The position numbers and the translations under genes are program-made. Shown here one piece after another: positions 43,484 through 53,012 of a stretch of DNA of 64,000 nucleotides. Source of the stretch: Halorubrum aethiopicum. GTDB taxonomy: Archaea; Halobacteriota; Halobacteria; Halobacteriales; Haloferacaceae. Under the pieces are notes generated by a model. That model had not been told where the DNA came from, made no database searches, and saw only the letters and a program-made list of their open reading frames with translations. Every line of letters starts with the position of its first letter. Position 1 is the first letter of the stretch. Location of the stretch: positions 2,294,001 through 2,358,000 of the forward strand of contig NZ_LOAJ01000001.1 in assembly GCF_001542905.1 (NCBI RefSeq). The letters are read 5' to 3'.

Positions 43484-44144
43484 GACCGCCTCGCCGACGC
43501 GAGCGCCGGTCGCGTGGCTCTCCGGGCTCGTCCGCCGGACCGCGTTCGCGGTCCGCGCCTCGCTCTCGCGCCGGGACGGGCGGGCGACGCTCGGGATCGT
43601 CGGGGGCGTCTACTTCGTCCTCTACAGCGTCGGCCTCGGACACCTCGGCCGGCGCAGCGGCAGTGCGGTCCGGCGGCGCGCCGGCGGCGGGTCGACCCCG
43701 CTCGTCGATCTGTTCGTGGCGAGCGACCCGCTCGCGACCGCGACCCGCCGGGTCGCGCCGTTTCAGTACGAGCCGATCGCGCTGGCTTCCGCGGGCCCCG
43801 TGGAGTACCTGTTCGCGCCGGTCAACGCCGCGATCGGGGTCGGACTCGCGCTGCTCGTGGGCGTCACGCTCGCGGTCTCGGTCGTCGCCTGGCGCGGTCC
43901 CTCGGCGTGTCGGATCGGGGCCGGCGCCGGCGCGGTCGCGGGGGTGCCCGGACTCGTCTCCGGCTTCGTCTGTTGCGGTCCGACGATACTGCTCGTGATC
44001 GGCGTTCAGGCGTCGGCGGGGCTGCTCGCGGCCCTTCAGTGGTTCCTCCCGCTGGCGGTGGCGAGCCTGCTCGTCACCCTGCTCTGGGTCGGGAGCCGGG
44101 TCGATCCCGAGGCGGTCCGACAGACGGGCGATCCGACCAAGTGA
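43473..44144 (+). CDS. Integral membrane protein coupled to the DUF3179 gene
   Basis: The 223-residue protein has about five hydrophobic segments, one with FVCCGPTILLVIG. The start ATG 43473 lies within the last codons of the DUF3179 gene (11-nt overlap), so the two are translated from one mRNA. No family is recognised. The CC pair in a membrane segment may be functional. A joint role with the exported DUF3179 protein is likely. Confidence 0.8.
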   Translation: MAAETASPTRAPVAWLSGLVRRTAFAVRASLSRRDGRATLGIVGGVYFVLYSVGLGHLGRRSGSAVRRRAGGGSTPLVDLFVASDPLATATRRVAPFQYEPIALASAGPVEYLFAPVNAAIGVGLALLVGVTLAVSVVAWRGPSACRIGAGAGAVAGVPGLVSGFVCCGPTILLVIGVQASAGLLAALQWFLPLAVASLLVTLLWVGSRVDPEAVRQTGDPTK

Positions 44145-44220
44145 CGGCGATTCACGCGACAGGCGACGGTTCAATCGGCCGGTAGACGACGGTTTATTAT
44201 CGGGTCTCGGTACCACCAAG

Positions 44221-45453
44221 GTGAAGCGTGAACCGCACACTCGAGCGGTCGGAGCGACGGACTCGACGACGGTGGTCGGCGTGAACTGGCGGTACCGCCA
44301 CACCGTCCTGACGCTGTGTATGCTCGCCTTCTTCGTGACGTACTTTGCCCGGCTGGCGATCAGCCCGGTCGTCCCGTTCATCACCGCCGACTTCGACGTC
44401 TCGAACACCGCGGTCGGCGTGGCGCTCTCGGGGATGTGGCTCGCGTACGGCCTCTCGCAGTTCCCGAGCGGCATCCTCGCCGACCGGTTCGGCGAGCGCC
44501 GGGTGATCCTCGTCGCGGTCGGCGGGACGACCGCCGCGAGCCTGCTGCTCGCGCTCGCGCCGGTGTTCCCCGCGTTCGTCCTGATCGCGTTCCTCCTCGG
44601 GCTCGTCGCCGGGCTCCACTACGCGGTGGCGACGACGCTCTTGTCGCGGACGTTCGACGACCTCGGCACCGCGGTGGGGCTCCACTCGATCGGCGGCCCG
44701 CTGGCGGGGCTCGTCGCGCCGGTCGCCGCCGCGTGGGTCGGCGTCCGCTACGGCTGGCGGCCGGGCGTGGCGCTCGCCGCGCTCGTCGGCGTCCCCATCT
44801 TCGCGGTCTTCGCCTGGCGGATCCGGCCGACCGAGCCGCGCCGCCCCGACCAGCCGATGCGCGACCGGTTGCGGCTCGGGCCGCTCGTCGAACTCCTCTC
44901 GCGGCCGAGCGTCCTCCTGCCGCTCGCGATCGCGACGATCGGCACCTACGTCACGCAGGGCGTCATCTCGTTTCTCCCGACGTTCCTCGTCGACTTCCGG
45001 GGGTACTCGCCGTCGTTCGCGGGCGGCGTCTTCTCCGCGTTCTTCGTCGTCCGCGCTGGCGCGCAGGTCGCCATCGGGCGGCTCTCGGACCGGGCCGGCC
45101 GGGACGGCGCGATCGGCATGGCGATGCTCTCGGGTGCTCTCGGCGCGGCCGGCTTCGTGGCGCTGCCCGGGTACGTCGGCCTCGCGGTCGCCGTCCTGCT
45201 CGCGGGGTTCGGATCGAGCTTCTTCTCCGCCATCGATCCGCGGTTCATGGACGCGATGAGCGAGACCGAGCGGGGAGCCGGCTTCGGACTCGTCCGAACC
45301 GTCTACACCGTCATCGGATCGGCGGGGTCGGTCGGCGTCGGCCTCACCGCTGACCTGTTCGGCTGGGCGGTCTCCTTCGGCGTCCTCGCCGGCCTCTTCG
45401 GCGTCGCGTTCCTCGTGATCGCCGCGAACGCGCTCCTCGGAACCGGCTACTGA
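44221..45453 (+). CDS. Major facilitator superfamily transporter
   Basis: The 410-residue protein has 12 membrane segments. The MFS motif GILADRFGERRVILV follows the second segment, and the second half has RLSDRAGRDGAIG in the matching place. The substrate is not visible. GTG 44221 was chosen because GTTTATTATC is centred about 27 nt upstream; a later GTG at 44281 is possible. The gene ends 62 nt from the convergent acetamidase gene, and the gap contains a tandem repeat. Confidence 0.9.
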   Translation: MKREPHTRAVGATDSTTVVGVNWRYRHTVLTLCMLAFFVTYFARLAISPVVPFITADFDVSNTAVGVALSGMWLAYGLSQFPSGILADRFGERRVILVAVGGTTAASLLLALAPVFPAFVLIAFLLGLVAGLHYAVATTLLSRTFDDLGTAVGLHSIGGPLAGLVAPVAAAWVGVRYGWRPGVALAALVGVPIFAVFAWRIRPTEPRRPDQPMRDRLRLGPLVELLSRPSVLLPLAIATIGTYVTQGVISFLPTFLVDFRGYSPSFAGGVFSAFFVVRAGAQVAIGRLSDRAGRDGAIGMAMLSGALGAAGFVALPGYVGLAVAVLLAGFGSSFFSAIDPRFMDAMSETERGAGFGLVRTVYTVIGSAGSVGVGLTADLFGWAVSFGVLAGLFGVAFLVIAANALLGTGY

Positions 45454-45470
45454 GACCGCCCGGAGACCCG

Positions 45471-45514
45471 CCTCCGACCTCCGTCGCCTCCGACCTCCGT
45501 CGCCTTCGACCTCC
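45471..45514. repeat. 16-bp tandem repeat after the acetamidase gene
   Basis: CCTCCGACCTCCGTCG is present twice (45471-45486 and 45487-45502), then a partial third copy at 45503-45514. The array ends directly at the stop codon of the acetamidase gene. Confidence 0.85.
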
Positions 45515-46507
45515 CTACTCGTCCGGGAAGATGCTCTCGGGGATGTACGCAGAGACGGTCCAGTTGGGCGCGTCAACGACCTCGCTCACCTTCAGGTCCA
45601 TCGCGGCCGAACAGAGGATGTACGCCTCCCCGCGCGTGAGCCCGCGGTGCTCGGCGAGGTGGTCGATCATGTGGCGGGTCGCCTTCTTCGTCGCCTCCAT
45701 CAGGTCGTCCGCGATCCCGGTCGTGCCGTACATGGGCTCGTCGCGTCCGGTCGGCGTGAACGGGCCGGTCGTCTCGAACTGCGGCTGCTCGATCGACAGG
45801 TCCTCCCTGAGCGTGAAGCGCGCCGTGACGAACATCGGGGCCTCGATGCCGGTGACGCACACCTCGCCGTCGCCCTGCGCGGCGTGACAGTCGGCCGTCG
45901 AGAAGAGCCCGCCGGCGACCTCGACGGGGAGGTACACGGTCGACCCCGCGGTCATGTGTTTCACGTCCATGTTCCCGCCCACCGAGCGCGGCGGGAGCGT
46001 GTCGTGTTCGCCGTCCTCGCCGGGCGCGAGCCCGATCACGCCGGGGAAGGGGTCGAGCGGTACCTCGATCCCGTTCACGAAGTGGCCCACGTCGCCCTGG
46101 AGGTCCCAGACGTGGACGTCGGCGTCGGGGAAGTCCTCGGGTAACAGTCCGAGGCCCATCTCTCCCGGCATGAACCCGGTGTACCCCCACCCCTTGTGTT
46201 GGAAGTCGAGGAGGTCGACCTGGATGGCGTCGCCGGGTTCCGCGCCCTCGACCGCGACGGGGCCCGTGAGCGGGTGGACCGGGTCGAAGCTCACGTTCGC
46301 GAAGTCCTCGGCGGTCGACTCCGTGTCGAGCTGTCGGTCGACCGCGTCGCGGCACTCGAACCGGACCACGTCGCCGTCGGAGACGGTCAGAACCGGGTCC
46401 AGCGAGTTGTCCCAGGACCGGTGGACGTTGCGTTCGGCGTCCGAGAGGTGATAGTCGATCGTGTAGTCGCGCTTCTCGCTCCCGCCGTCGCCGTCCGTGC
46501 GTGTCAT
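45515..46507 (-). CDS. Acetamidase/formamidase family amidase
   Basis: The 330-residue enzyme of the FmdA/AmdA family hydrolyses small amides to ammonia and an acid. Family segments are visible: NPVHPLTGPV-like (VHPLTGPVAVEGAEPGD), GGNMDVKHMTAGSTVYLPV, and FSTADCHAAQGDGEVC, which contains a conserved metal-binding region. It could release ammonia for nitrogen supply. The ATG at 46507 is preceded about 30 nt upstream by GATTTTAAGTC, so the mRNA is probably leaderless. No nitrogen regulator or transporter is adjacent. Confidence 0.9.
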   Translation of the reverse strand: MTRTDGDGGSEKRDYTIDYHLSDAERNVHRSWDNSLDPVLTVSDGDVVRFECRDAVDRQLDTESTAEDFANVSFDPVHPLTGPVAVEGAEPGDAIQVDLLDFQHKGWGYTGFMPGEMGLGLLPEDFPDADVHVWDLQGDVGHFVNGIEVPLDPFPGVIGLAPGEDGEHDTLPPRSVGGNMDVKHMTAGSTVYLPVEVAGGLFSTADCHAAQGDGEVCVTGIEAPMFVTARFTLREDLSIEQPQFETTGPFTPTGRDEPMYGTTGIADDLMEATKKATRHMIDHLAEHRGLTRGEAYILCSAAMDLKVSEVVDAPNWTVSAYIPESIFPDE

Positions 46508-46636
46508 ACACTATCGAAATGATCGGCGGCCGACTTAAAATCGACCGGACCGGCCGGTTCCGCTCCGCACGGGTCGATTCTCGCGGGACGCCGACGCCAC
46601 CGCAAGGTACGTGTTCCCAGCCGCCTCACCTCCGAC

Positions 46637-47410
46637 GTGTACGACTACCACGTCCACTCGACGTACTCGGACGGGTCGTTCCTCGAATGGATGGTCTCGT
46701 CGGCGGAGGCGGCCGGGCTGGAGGGGATCGGGATCGCCGACCACTGCTCCGTGATCCCCGACGAGAACGCGGAACGACGGAAGCGACTCCTCGGATTCAA
46801 TCTCGACGCGACCTACGAGCGCCGACGGGAGGCGATCGACGACGCCCGCGAGCGCGCCGGAATCGCCGTCTTCGACGCGGTCGAGATGGATTATCACCCC
46901 GACCACGAGGACGCCATCCGGACGTTCCTCGCGGAGACGGGGTTCGACTATGCGGTCGGGAGCGTCCACGACCTCGAGGGCGTCAACGTCCATACCCGCT
47001 CGTACTTCGCGGAGCGGTCGGAGGCGGAGCGTCGCGACCTCGTCGACCGCTACTTCGAGAAGCTGGTCGCGCTGATCGATTCCGAACTGTTCGCGATCGC
47101 CGCCCATCCCGACCTAGTCGAGCGGAACCCGCACCTCCGCGGGTTCGCGACGACCGACCACTACGAGCGGGTCGCGGCCGCCTTCGAGCGCTCGCCGACG
47201 GTGCCGGAGATCAACGCCGGCCGGCTGCTCGACGAGTACGGGGAGTTCCACCCCGCACCCGCGTTCCTCGACGCGCTCGTCGAACGCGGGGTGGAGGTGA
47301 CCGTCGGAACGGACAGCCACGAGCCGGAAGAGATCGAGCCGCGGGCGACCGGGATCCGCGAGGAACTGGACGATCGCGGCCTCGAACCGGTCGAGATCGA
47401 CGTTCGGTGA
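46637..47410 (+). CDS. PHP-domain phosphoesterase (histidinol-phosphatase-like)
   Basis: The 257-residue protein starts with the PHP motif DYHVHSTYSDGS. IADHC, the EMDYHPDHE segment and SVHD follow, then AAHPDLVERN and GTDSHEPEE, which together give the metal ligands of PHP enzymes. It could be histidinol phosphatase or another phosphatase; there are no his genes nearby. The start is GTG 46637, encoding the first residue of the domain. Confidence 0.88.
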   Translation: MYDYHVHSTYSDGSFLEWMVSSAEAAGLEGIGIADHCSVIPDENAERRKRLLGFNLDATYERRREAIDDARERAGIAVFDAVEMDYHPDHEDAIRTFLAETGFDYAVGSVHDLEGVNVHTRSYFAERSEAERRDLVDRYFEKLVALIDSELFAIAAHPDLVERNPHLRGFATTDHYERVAAAFERSPTVPEINAGRLLDEYGEFHPAPAFLDALVERGVEVTVGTDSHEPEEIEPRATGIREELDDRGLEPVEIDVR

Positions 47411-47471
47411 GGTCGTCTCCGAGCGAAGCTACGCCGGATCGAACGCCGATAGACTCGCTCCGCTCGTCCAT

Positions 47472-47603
47472 CGAGCTCGACTTCGGCTTACGCCTCGTCG
47501 AACGACGCATCGCTTCGCGCTGCTGGCTCGACGAAGCTATGCTTCGTCGAACACCGGAAATCAAAGATTTCCGAGCTCGACTTCGGCTTACGCCTCGTCG
47601 AAC
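47472..47603 (+). repeat. 32-bp direct repeat and three-base-loop hairpins
   Basis: A 32-bp sequence starting CGAGCTCGACTTCGG and ending CGTCGAAC is found at 47472-47503 and again exactly 100 bp later at 47572-47603. The second copy includes the stop codon and last codons of the dehydratase gene. Between them are two hairpins with three-base loops: TCGACGAAGC-TAT-GCTTCGTCGA (47528-47550) and CGGAAATC-AAA-GATTTCCG (47555-47573). Confidence 0.9.
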
Positions 47604-48826
47604 AGCTCCTCGCCCTCGACCATGTGCTCCTCGACGGCGTCCAGGTTCAGGGTGAGACCGAGACCGGGCCCCTCCGGCACCTCGATGTAGCCGTCCTCGA
47701 TGACGTCCTCCTCGACGAGGTCCTCCCACCAGCCGAGCTCGTAGGAGTGGTACTCGACGGCGAGCGAGTTCGGGATCGACGCGCCGACGTGGGCCGCCGC
47801 CATCGTCGCGACCGGTGAGGCGACGTTGTGCATCGCGACCGGCACGTAGTACTGGTTCGCCACGTCCGCGATCTTCCGCGTCTCGCGCATCCCGCCGACC
47901 TTCGGCAGGTCCGGCGCGACGATGTCGACCGCCTGGTTCTCGATGAGCCGGCGGAGTTCGGTGACGCGGTAGCGGTTCTCGCCGACCGCGATCGGGGTCG
48001 ACGTGCTCTTCGTGACCTCCTCTTGAACCTCCAGGTTCTCCGGCGGCACGGGGTCCTCGAGCCACCAGACGTCGTTCCCGTTGATGGCCTCCGCCAGCCG
48101 CTTCGCGGAGCCGCCCGAGAACGTCCAGTGACAGTCGAAGGCGACGTCGGCCTCGTCTTTCACGCGTTCGGTGACCTTCTCGACGATCTCCGCCTTGTGA
48201 CGGATCTCGCCGGGACGGAGGTGTCGGTTTGCGCGGTCCTTCTCGAGTCCCGACGGGACGTCGAGGTCGAACTTGAGCGCGTCGTAGCCGAGCTCGTGGA
48301 CGACGCGTTCGGCCTCGTCGGCACACGCCTCGGGGTCCGCCTCCTCCTCCGTGTGACAGTCGCAGTAGACGCGCATCCGGTCGCGGTACTTCCCGCCGAG
48401 CAGCTGGTAGGCGGGCACGTCGAGGACCTTGCCCGCGACGTCGTGAAGCGCCACCTCGATCCCGGAGATGGCCGTGACGGTGACGCCCTCGACGGAGCCC
48501 TCGCCGGACATCTTCTGGATGAGGTGCTCGTAGAGGCGGTCGATGTCGAGCGGGTTCTCGCCGACGACGAACGGCTTCATCCGCTCTATCAGTTCGGGCA
48601 CGCCCGCGCCCCAGTACGCCTCGCCGGTGCCGACCACGCCGGCGTCGGTGTAGACGCGCACGAGCGTCCACGGGAAGTTCCCGTCGACCATCGTCGTCTG
48701 GACGTCCGTGATCTCGAGGTCCCGGTCGCCACCGCGCGAGCGGGTTGCGTCCATCGTCTCGGCGGAGAGCTCCCGCATCGTGTACTCCGCGTTCGGGTCG
48801 TGAAGCGACTCGTAGTTCCTGCTCAT
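47588..48826 (-). CDS. Enolase-superfamily sugar-acid dehydratase (gluconate/xylonate type)
   Basis: The 412-residue protein belongs to the mandelate racemase/muconate lactonising branch. Metal ligands are visible in FDCHWTFSGG (Asp), WWLEDPVPPEN (Glu) and VGENRYR (Glu). The base residue is in ALKFDLDVP (Lys) and PVAMHNVASP carries the catalytic His. Overall it resembles haloarchaeal D-gluconate dehydratase and D-xylonate dehydratase, which make 2-keto-3-deoxy sugar acids. The two cannot be separated by eye. Start ATG 48826; a promoter box is not obvious. Confidence 0.87.
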   Translation of the reverse strand: MSRNYESLHDPNAEYTMRELSAETMDATRSRGGDRDLEITDVQTTMVDGNFPWTLVRVYTDAGVVGTGEAYWGAGVPELIERMKPFVVGENPLDIDRLYEHLIQKMSGEGSVEGVTVTAISGIEVALHDVAGKVLDVPAYQLLGGKYRDRMRVYCDCHTEEEADPEACADEAERVVHELGYDALKFDLDVPSGLEKDRANRHLRPGEIRHKAEIVEKVTERVKDEADVAFDCHWTFSGGSAKRLAEAINGNDVWWLEDPVPPENLEVQEEVTKSTSTPIAVGENRYRVTELRRLIENQAVDIVAPDLPKVGGMRETRKIADVANQYYVPVAMHNVASPVATMAAAHVGASIPNSLAVEYHSYELGWWEDLVEEDVIEDGYIEVPEGPGLGLTLNLDAVEEHMVEGEELFDEA

Positions 48827-49012
48827 GTCGGGCCGTTAATTCGGATCACAGTAAGCGTTTATGCTCCGTCCTCGACACGAGCGCTCGGCCGCGGGGAGGG
48901 GAAGAGAACGAGCGAATCGGGAGGGCGAAGGCGGCGCAAGGGAACCGGATCGACGCGAAAAACGCGGAGAGAAAGGGGGAGCGTTTTCCTTACTCCCCCT
49001 CGAACGGGTCGT

Positions 49013-49468
49013 ATGGTCGAGGTAACCGAGTCGCTCACCTGCCTGTTTACCGCGGAGATCGAAGCGGACGGCGAGGGGGGATACGTCCTGTCGGTGCCGA
49101 AACGCGAGATCGAACACGGGGCCGTGGTCGCCGGAGAGACGTATCGAGTCGCGATGATCGATCCCGACGGACGGGCCACGGGCGACGGGGATCGAACCCG
49201 GACCTCGCGGGGTTCGAACGGGGCCGCCCGGTCGGGCGGCGGAGCCGGCGGAGGCGGTGCCGGCCGGGCCGACTCCGGGCCGCCGGTCAAGGAGGGCGAG
49301 GTCCGCGACGTGACGATCGAGACGCTCGGCGACAAGGGCGACGGCATCGCGAAGATCGAGCGAGGCTACGTCGTCATCGTTCCCGACGCCGAACTCGGCG
49401 ACGAGGTCACCGTGGAGATCACGAGCGTCCGCGAGAACGTCTCGTTCGCGTCGGTTCTCGGGGAGTAG
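49013..49468 (+). CDS. TRAM-domain protein
   Basis: The 151-residue protein carries a C-terminal TRAM domain with GEVRDVTIETLGDKGDGIAK, GYVVIVPDAELGDEV and VRENVSFASV, a fold that binds RNA. An N-terminal part of about 45 residues, including YRVAMID, is separated by a Gly/Ser-rich linker. Haloarchaea have several small TRAM proteins suspected to act as RNA chaperones. ATG 49013 was chosen; TTTTCCTTA about 27 nt upstream suggests a leaderless mRNA. Confidence 0.88.
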   Translation: MVEVTESLTCLFTAEIEADGEGGYVLSVPKREIEHGAVVAGETYRVAMIDPDGRATGDGDRTRTSRGSNGAARSGGGAGGGGAGRADSGPPVKEGEVRDVTIETLGDKGDGIAKIERGYVVIVPDAELGDEVTVEITSVRENVSFASVLGE

Positions 49469-49495
49469 CGCTCTCCCGGCGTCGGCGACGGCGGA

Positions 49496-50578
49496 TCAGG
49501 AGAACAGCCGCCGGAGGTGTTCACGCGAGAGGAACGACGAGGGGCGGTCCATGTGGACGCCGATCTCGCCCGAGAGCGCCCGCAGCCCGAGATGCTGGAT
49601 CGGTTCGGGAAGCGAGTAGCACGCCCGGATCAGCTTCCCGAGCCGGATCTCGGTCGCCAGCTCGTCGCGCCAGCCCGCCTCGTAGGCGGCGAGGGTTCCC
49701 GGATCCGCGGGATCGACGGTCGCCGCGGCGACATCCGCGGCGGTCATCCCGTAGAGGATCCCGCCGCCCGTGAACGGCTTCGTCTGGGCGGCGGCGTCGC
49801 CGATCAGGAGGACGCGATCGGTCGTCACCGAGTCCGGCGGACCGATCGGGATCGCCCCCGAACAGAAGCGCTCGGTGTCGGCCCCGTACGCCTCGGTCAG
49901 CCGGTCGAACCGGGCCGACACGTCCTCGCCGGGGGGCGCGGCGAGCCCGTACTCGACGCCGGCGTCGCCGCGGGGGATCCGCCACGCGAAGAAGCGCGGC
50001 GCGGTGAGGTGGACGTCGACGTAGTCGCGGTCGTCCGGTTCCGGGTCGAACGCGAGCACGCCGTGGAGGAGCTCCTCCGGCTCGTCGATCCCGACCTCGC
50101 GGCGCACGCGGGAGGTCGGCCCGTCGCAGCCGGCGACCATCCGCGCCTCGACGGTCTCGGTGCCGCCGCCGGCGACGCTGACCTCGACGACGACGCGGTC
50201 CGCGCGCTCGTCGATCCCGGTGACGGTGTGGCCCTCCCGGACCTCCGCTCCCGCGTCGCGGGCGCAGTCGGCGAGCGCGCGGTCGAGCCCGACGCGATCG
50301 ATGACGTTCGAGACCTCCTCGCGCTTGTAGAACCGGTACGGCGTCGATCCCGGCCCGCCGACGTGAAAGCGCGCGCCGAATATCCGGTTCTGGAACAGCT
50401 CCTCTCTCGCGGCCTCGGGGACGTACTCCCAGACGTCGGTCGAGACGTGTCCGGAGCAGGCCAGCGGCTCGCCGACCTCGCCCTTCTCGAAGGCGACCAC
50501 GTCGTATCCCTCCTCGGCCGCCTGGCGGGCGAACCGCGAACCGGGCGGTCCCGCACCGACGACGACGAAGTCGTACAT
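49496..50578 (-). CDS. Geranylgeranyl-reductase-family flavoprotein
   Basis: The 360-residue protein begins with the FAD motif VVVGAGPPGSRFARQAAEEG. The segment LACSGHVS is characteristic of geranylgeranyl reductases, which saturate isoprenoid chains of archaeal lipids. RVLLIGDAAAQTKPFTGGGI is the second FAD motif. Whether lipids or another isoprenoid are the substrate is not known. An AT-rich element (CAATTAAATA) is about 27 nt before the ATG. It is divergent from the DUF255 gene's 3' end. Confidence 0.9.
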   Translation of the reverse strand: MYDFVVVGAGPPGSRFARQAAEEGYDVVAFEKGEVGEPLACSGHVSTDVWEYVPEAAREELFQNRIFGARFHVGGPGSTPYRFYKREEVSNVIDRVGLDRALADCARDAGAEVREGHTVTGIDERADRVVVEVSVAGGGTETVEARMVAGCDGPTSRVRREVGIDEPEELLHGVLAFDPEPDDRDYVDVHLTAPRFFAWRIPRGDAGVEYGLAAPPGEDVSARFDRLTEAYGADTERFCSGAIPIGPPDSVTTDRVLLIGDAAAQTKPFTGGGILYGMTAADVAAATVDPADPGTLAAYEAGWRDELATEIRLGKLIRACYSLPEPIQHLGLRALSGEIGVHMDRPSSFLSREHLRRLFS

Positions 50579-50662
50579 GCTCGTGACGAGGCCGCCCGCG
50601 TATTTAATTGGGCCGTCGTCGAGCGCCGGTCGGTCGACCGCCGCGTCCCGGGAGGTCGTCAG

Positions 50663-52858
50663 TCACTCGCGGTCCGCGAGCCACTCGAGCGCCGCGTCGA
50701 GGTCGGTCTCGGGCGGCGAACACGTGAACCCCTCACAGACGTAGACGGTCGGCTCGTCGCCGTCGGCGTCGCGGCCCCTCCAGACCGGCGGCGCGTCGTC
50801 GAGGCCGAGCCGATCGAGCCACTCGTCGAGTCCGGAGTCGGTCGGCGGGCGACGCGCGACGACGGCACCGGGGAGATAGCGCTCCGCGAGCGTCTCCCGC
50901 CACTCGGCCGGCATCTCCTCGGCCGCGACCGTCACCTCGATCCCGCCGGTCTCGACGCGCTCGGCCGCGCGGACCAGCGAGACGTGCTCGAGCGGACTCG
51001 CACGGATCCGGTCGGCGTGGACGGCCACCACTCGCTCGGCGATCTCGCGGAACCGGTCGTCGGTCCGGAACCCGTCGAGGACCGCGAGCGTCTCCGCCGC
51101 GACACCGAGACTCGAGGGGGTCGAGCGGTCCGCGAACTCCTGTGGCCGGGCGAAGAGCGTCCCGTCGCCCTCCGGGTTCGTTCCGCTCGTCCCCGCCGAT
51201 GTAACGCCCTCGGGATCGCGCGTGAAGTAGATCGTCCCCGAGTCCGGGTCGTAGAAGTCGTCGACGAGCGCCTCGGCCAACTCCAGCGCGAACGCGACCG
51301 CGTCGACGTCGCCCGTGGCGGAGTACACGTCGAACGCGCCGCGCGCGAGGAACGCGTAGTCGTCGAGGTAGCCCGGTCCGGCCACGTCGCCGTCGAGCCA
51401 TCTGCGGTCGAGCCGACCCGCCTCGGCGTCGTACAGTCTGTCCCGACAGAACGCGAGCGCCTCCGCGGCCAGGTCGGCGTACGACTCGCCCAACACGTCC
51501 CCCGCGGCCGCGAACGCCGAGATCGCTCGCCCGTTCCACGACGCCAATACCTTCTCGTCGCGGGCGGGTCGGGGACGCTCCTCGCGAGCCTCGAAGAGGG
51601 CGGTCCGGGATTCGAGGAGGATCTCCCCGATCTCGGCCTCGGATCGGTCGTACTCCGCCGCCAGCTCCGCGATCGAGGCCGCGAGCGTCGGCACCGTCGT
51701 CCCGCGCTCGAAGTTCCCGCCGGGTTCGATCCCGTACCGGGCCCGCGCGATCGACGCCGCCGGCTCCTCGAGGACGGCGTCGACCTCCTCGGGCGTCCAC
51801 GCGTAGAACGCGCCCTCGACCCGCTCGTCCGGGTCGTCGCCGGCGCGGCTCGGGGGTTGCCGGCTGCGCGCGTCGAGCGTGCTGAAGAATCCCCCGTCCG
51901 GATGGCGGAGCTCCCGCTCGAGGAACGCCAGCGACTCGGCGGCCACCCGGGCGTAGCCGACATCGCCGGTCAGCCGGTAGCCGTCGAGGTAGACCATGGG
52001 TAGCTCCGCGTTGTCGTACAGCATCTTCTCGAAGTGGGGGATCGTCCACTCGCGGTCGACCGCGTAGCGGTGGAACCCCCCGCCGATCTGGTCGTACATC
52101 CCGCCGGCGGCCATCCCGTCGAGCGTTCGCGTCGCCGCGCGCAGGAGCTCCTCGCGGCCGCTCCGCGCGGCCGCCCGCATCAGGAGGTCCACGCGACCCG
52201 GCATCGGGAACTTCGGACCGCTCGCGCCGAAGCCGCCGTACTCGTCGTCGACGCTCCGCATCGCCGTCGCGGCCGCCTCGTCGAGGAGTCCCGAACCGGG
52301 CGGGTCGCTCGCGCCCGAGGGGTCGGGGACGGACTCGAGTTCGTCGCGCGCGCTCGCGGTCCACTGCTCGGCGCGGCGCTCCATCTCCTCGCGCTGCTCG
52401 GGGTCGCTCCACGAGTCGGCGATCCGGCGACACAACTCCGGGAACGAGGGGTGGTTCCCCCGCGGTTCCGGCGGGAAGTAGGTCCCGACGTAGAACGGCT
52501 TGCCGTCGGGGGTACACCACGCCGACAGCGGCCACCCGCCGCCGCCCGTGACGAGCTGTGAGACCGTCATGAAGGTGCTGTCGACGTCGGGACGCTCCTC
52601 GCGGTCGACCTTGATCGGGACGAACGACTCGTTGAGCAGCGCCGCCGTCTCCTCGTCGGCGAAGCTCTCCTCCTCCATGACGTGACACCAGTGACACGCG
52701 GAGTAGCCGATGGAGACGAACACCGGCACGTCGTGCTCGCGAGCGCGCTCGAACGCCTCCTCGCCCCACGGCTGCCAGTTCACCGGGTTGTCGGCGTGCT
52801 GCTGGAGGTACGGGCTCGGCTCCCCGTCGAGCCGGTTCCGTTCGGTCGGCTGTGACAT
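50663..52858 (-). CDS. Thioredoxin-domain protein (DUF255/YyaL family)
   Basis: The 731-residue protein has the DUF255 thioredoxin-like N-terminal domain with [15 protein letters not shown] at about residues 53-67. A large alpha/alpha-barrel follows with [24 protein letters not shown] and [14 protein letters not shown]. The family resembles SPATA20 and N-acyl-glucosamine epimerases; its activity is not known. ATG 52858 was chosen over the longer frame because the family starts with similar residues ([20 protein letters not shown]) just after it. A T-tract at 52880-52884 may be the promoter. Confidence 0.92.
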   Translation of the reverse strand: MSQPTERNRLDGEPSPYLQQHADNPVNWQPWGEEAFERAREHDVPVFVSIGYSACHWCHVMEEESFADEETAALLNESFVPIKVDREERPDVDSTFMTVSQLVTGGGGWPLSAWCTPDGKPFYVGTYFPPEPRGNHPSFPELCRRIADSWSDPEQREEMERRAEQWTASARDELESVPDPSGASDPPGSGLLDEAAATAMRSVDDEYGGFGASGPKFPMPGRVDLLMRAAARSGREELLRAATRTLDGMAAGGMYDQIGGGFHRYAVDREWTIPHFEKMLYDNAELPMVYLDGYRLTGDVGYARVAAESLAFLERELRHPDGGFFSTLDARSRQPPSRAGDDPDERVEGAFYAWTPEEVDAVLEEPAASIARARYGIEPGGNFERGTTVPTLAASIAELAAEYDRSEAEIGEILLESRTALFEAREERPRPARDEKVLASWNGRAISAFAAAGDVLGESYADLAAEALAFCRDRLYDAEAGRLDRRWLDGDVAGPGYLDDYAFLARGAFDVYSATGDVDAVAFALELAEALVDDFYDPDSGTIYFTRDPEGVTSAGTSGTNPEGDGTLFARPQEFADRSTPSSLGVAAETLAVLDGFRTDDRFREIAERVVAVHADRIRASPLEHVSLVRAAERVETGGIEVTVAAEEMPAEWRETLAERYLPGAVVARRPPTDSGLDEWLDRLGLDDAPPVWRGRDADGDEPTVYVCEGFTCSPPETDLDAALEWLADRE

Positions 52859-53012
52859 GGGCCGGATTGGCCCGCGCGTCGGAAAAACCCCGCTACACGG
52901 AGCGCGGTCCGGCGTCGTGACTCCGAGAGCGAGCCAGGAAGATCCACGGACGTGGATCGATAGGTCGACCGAGAGGGAAAGAGTTACACTACGATGCGGG
53001 TATCCGTCGCGC

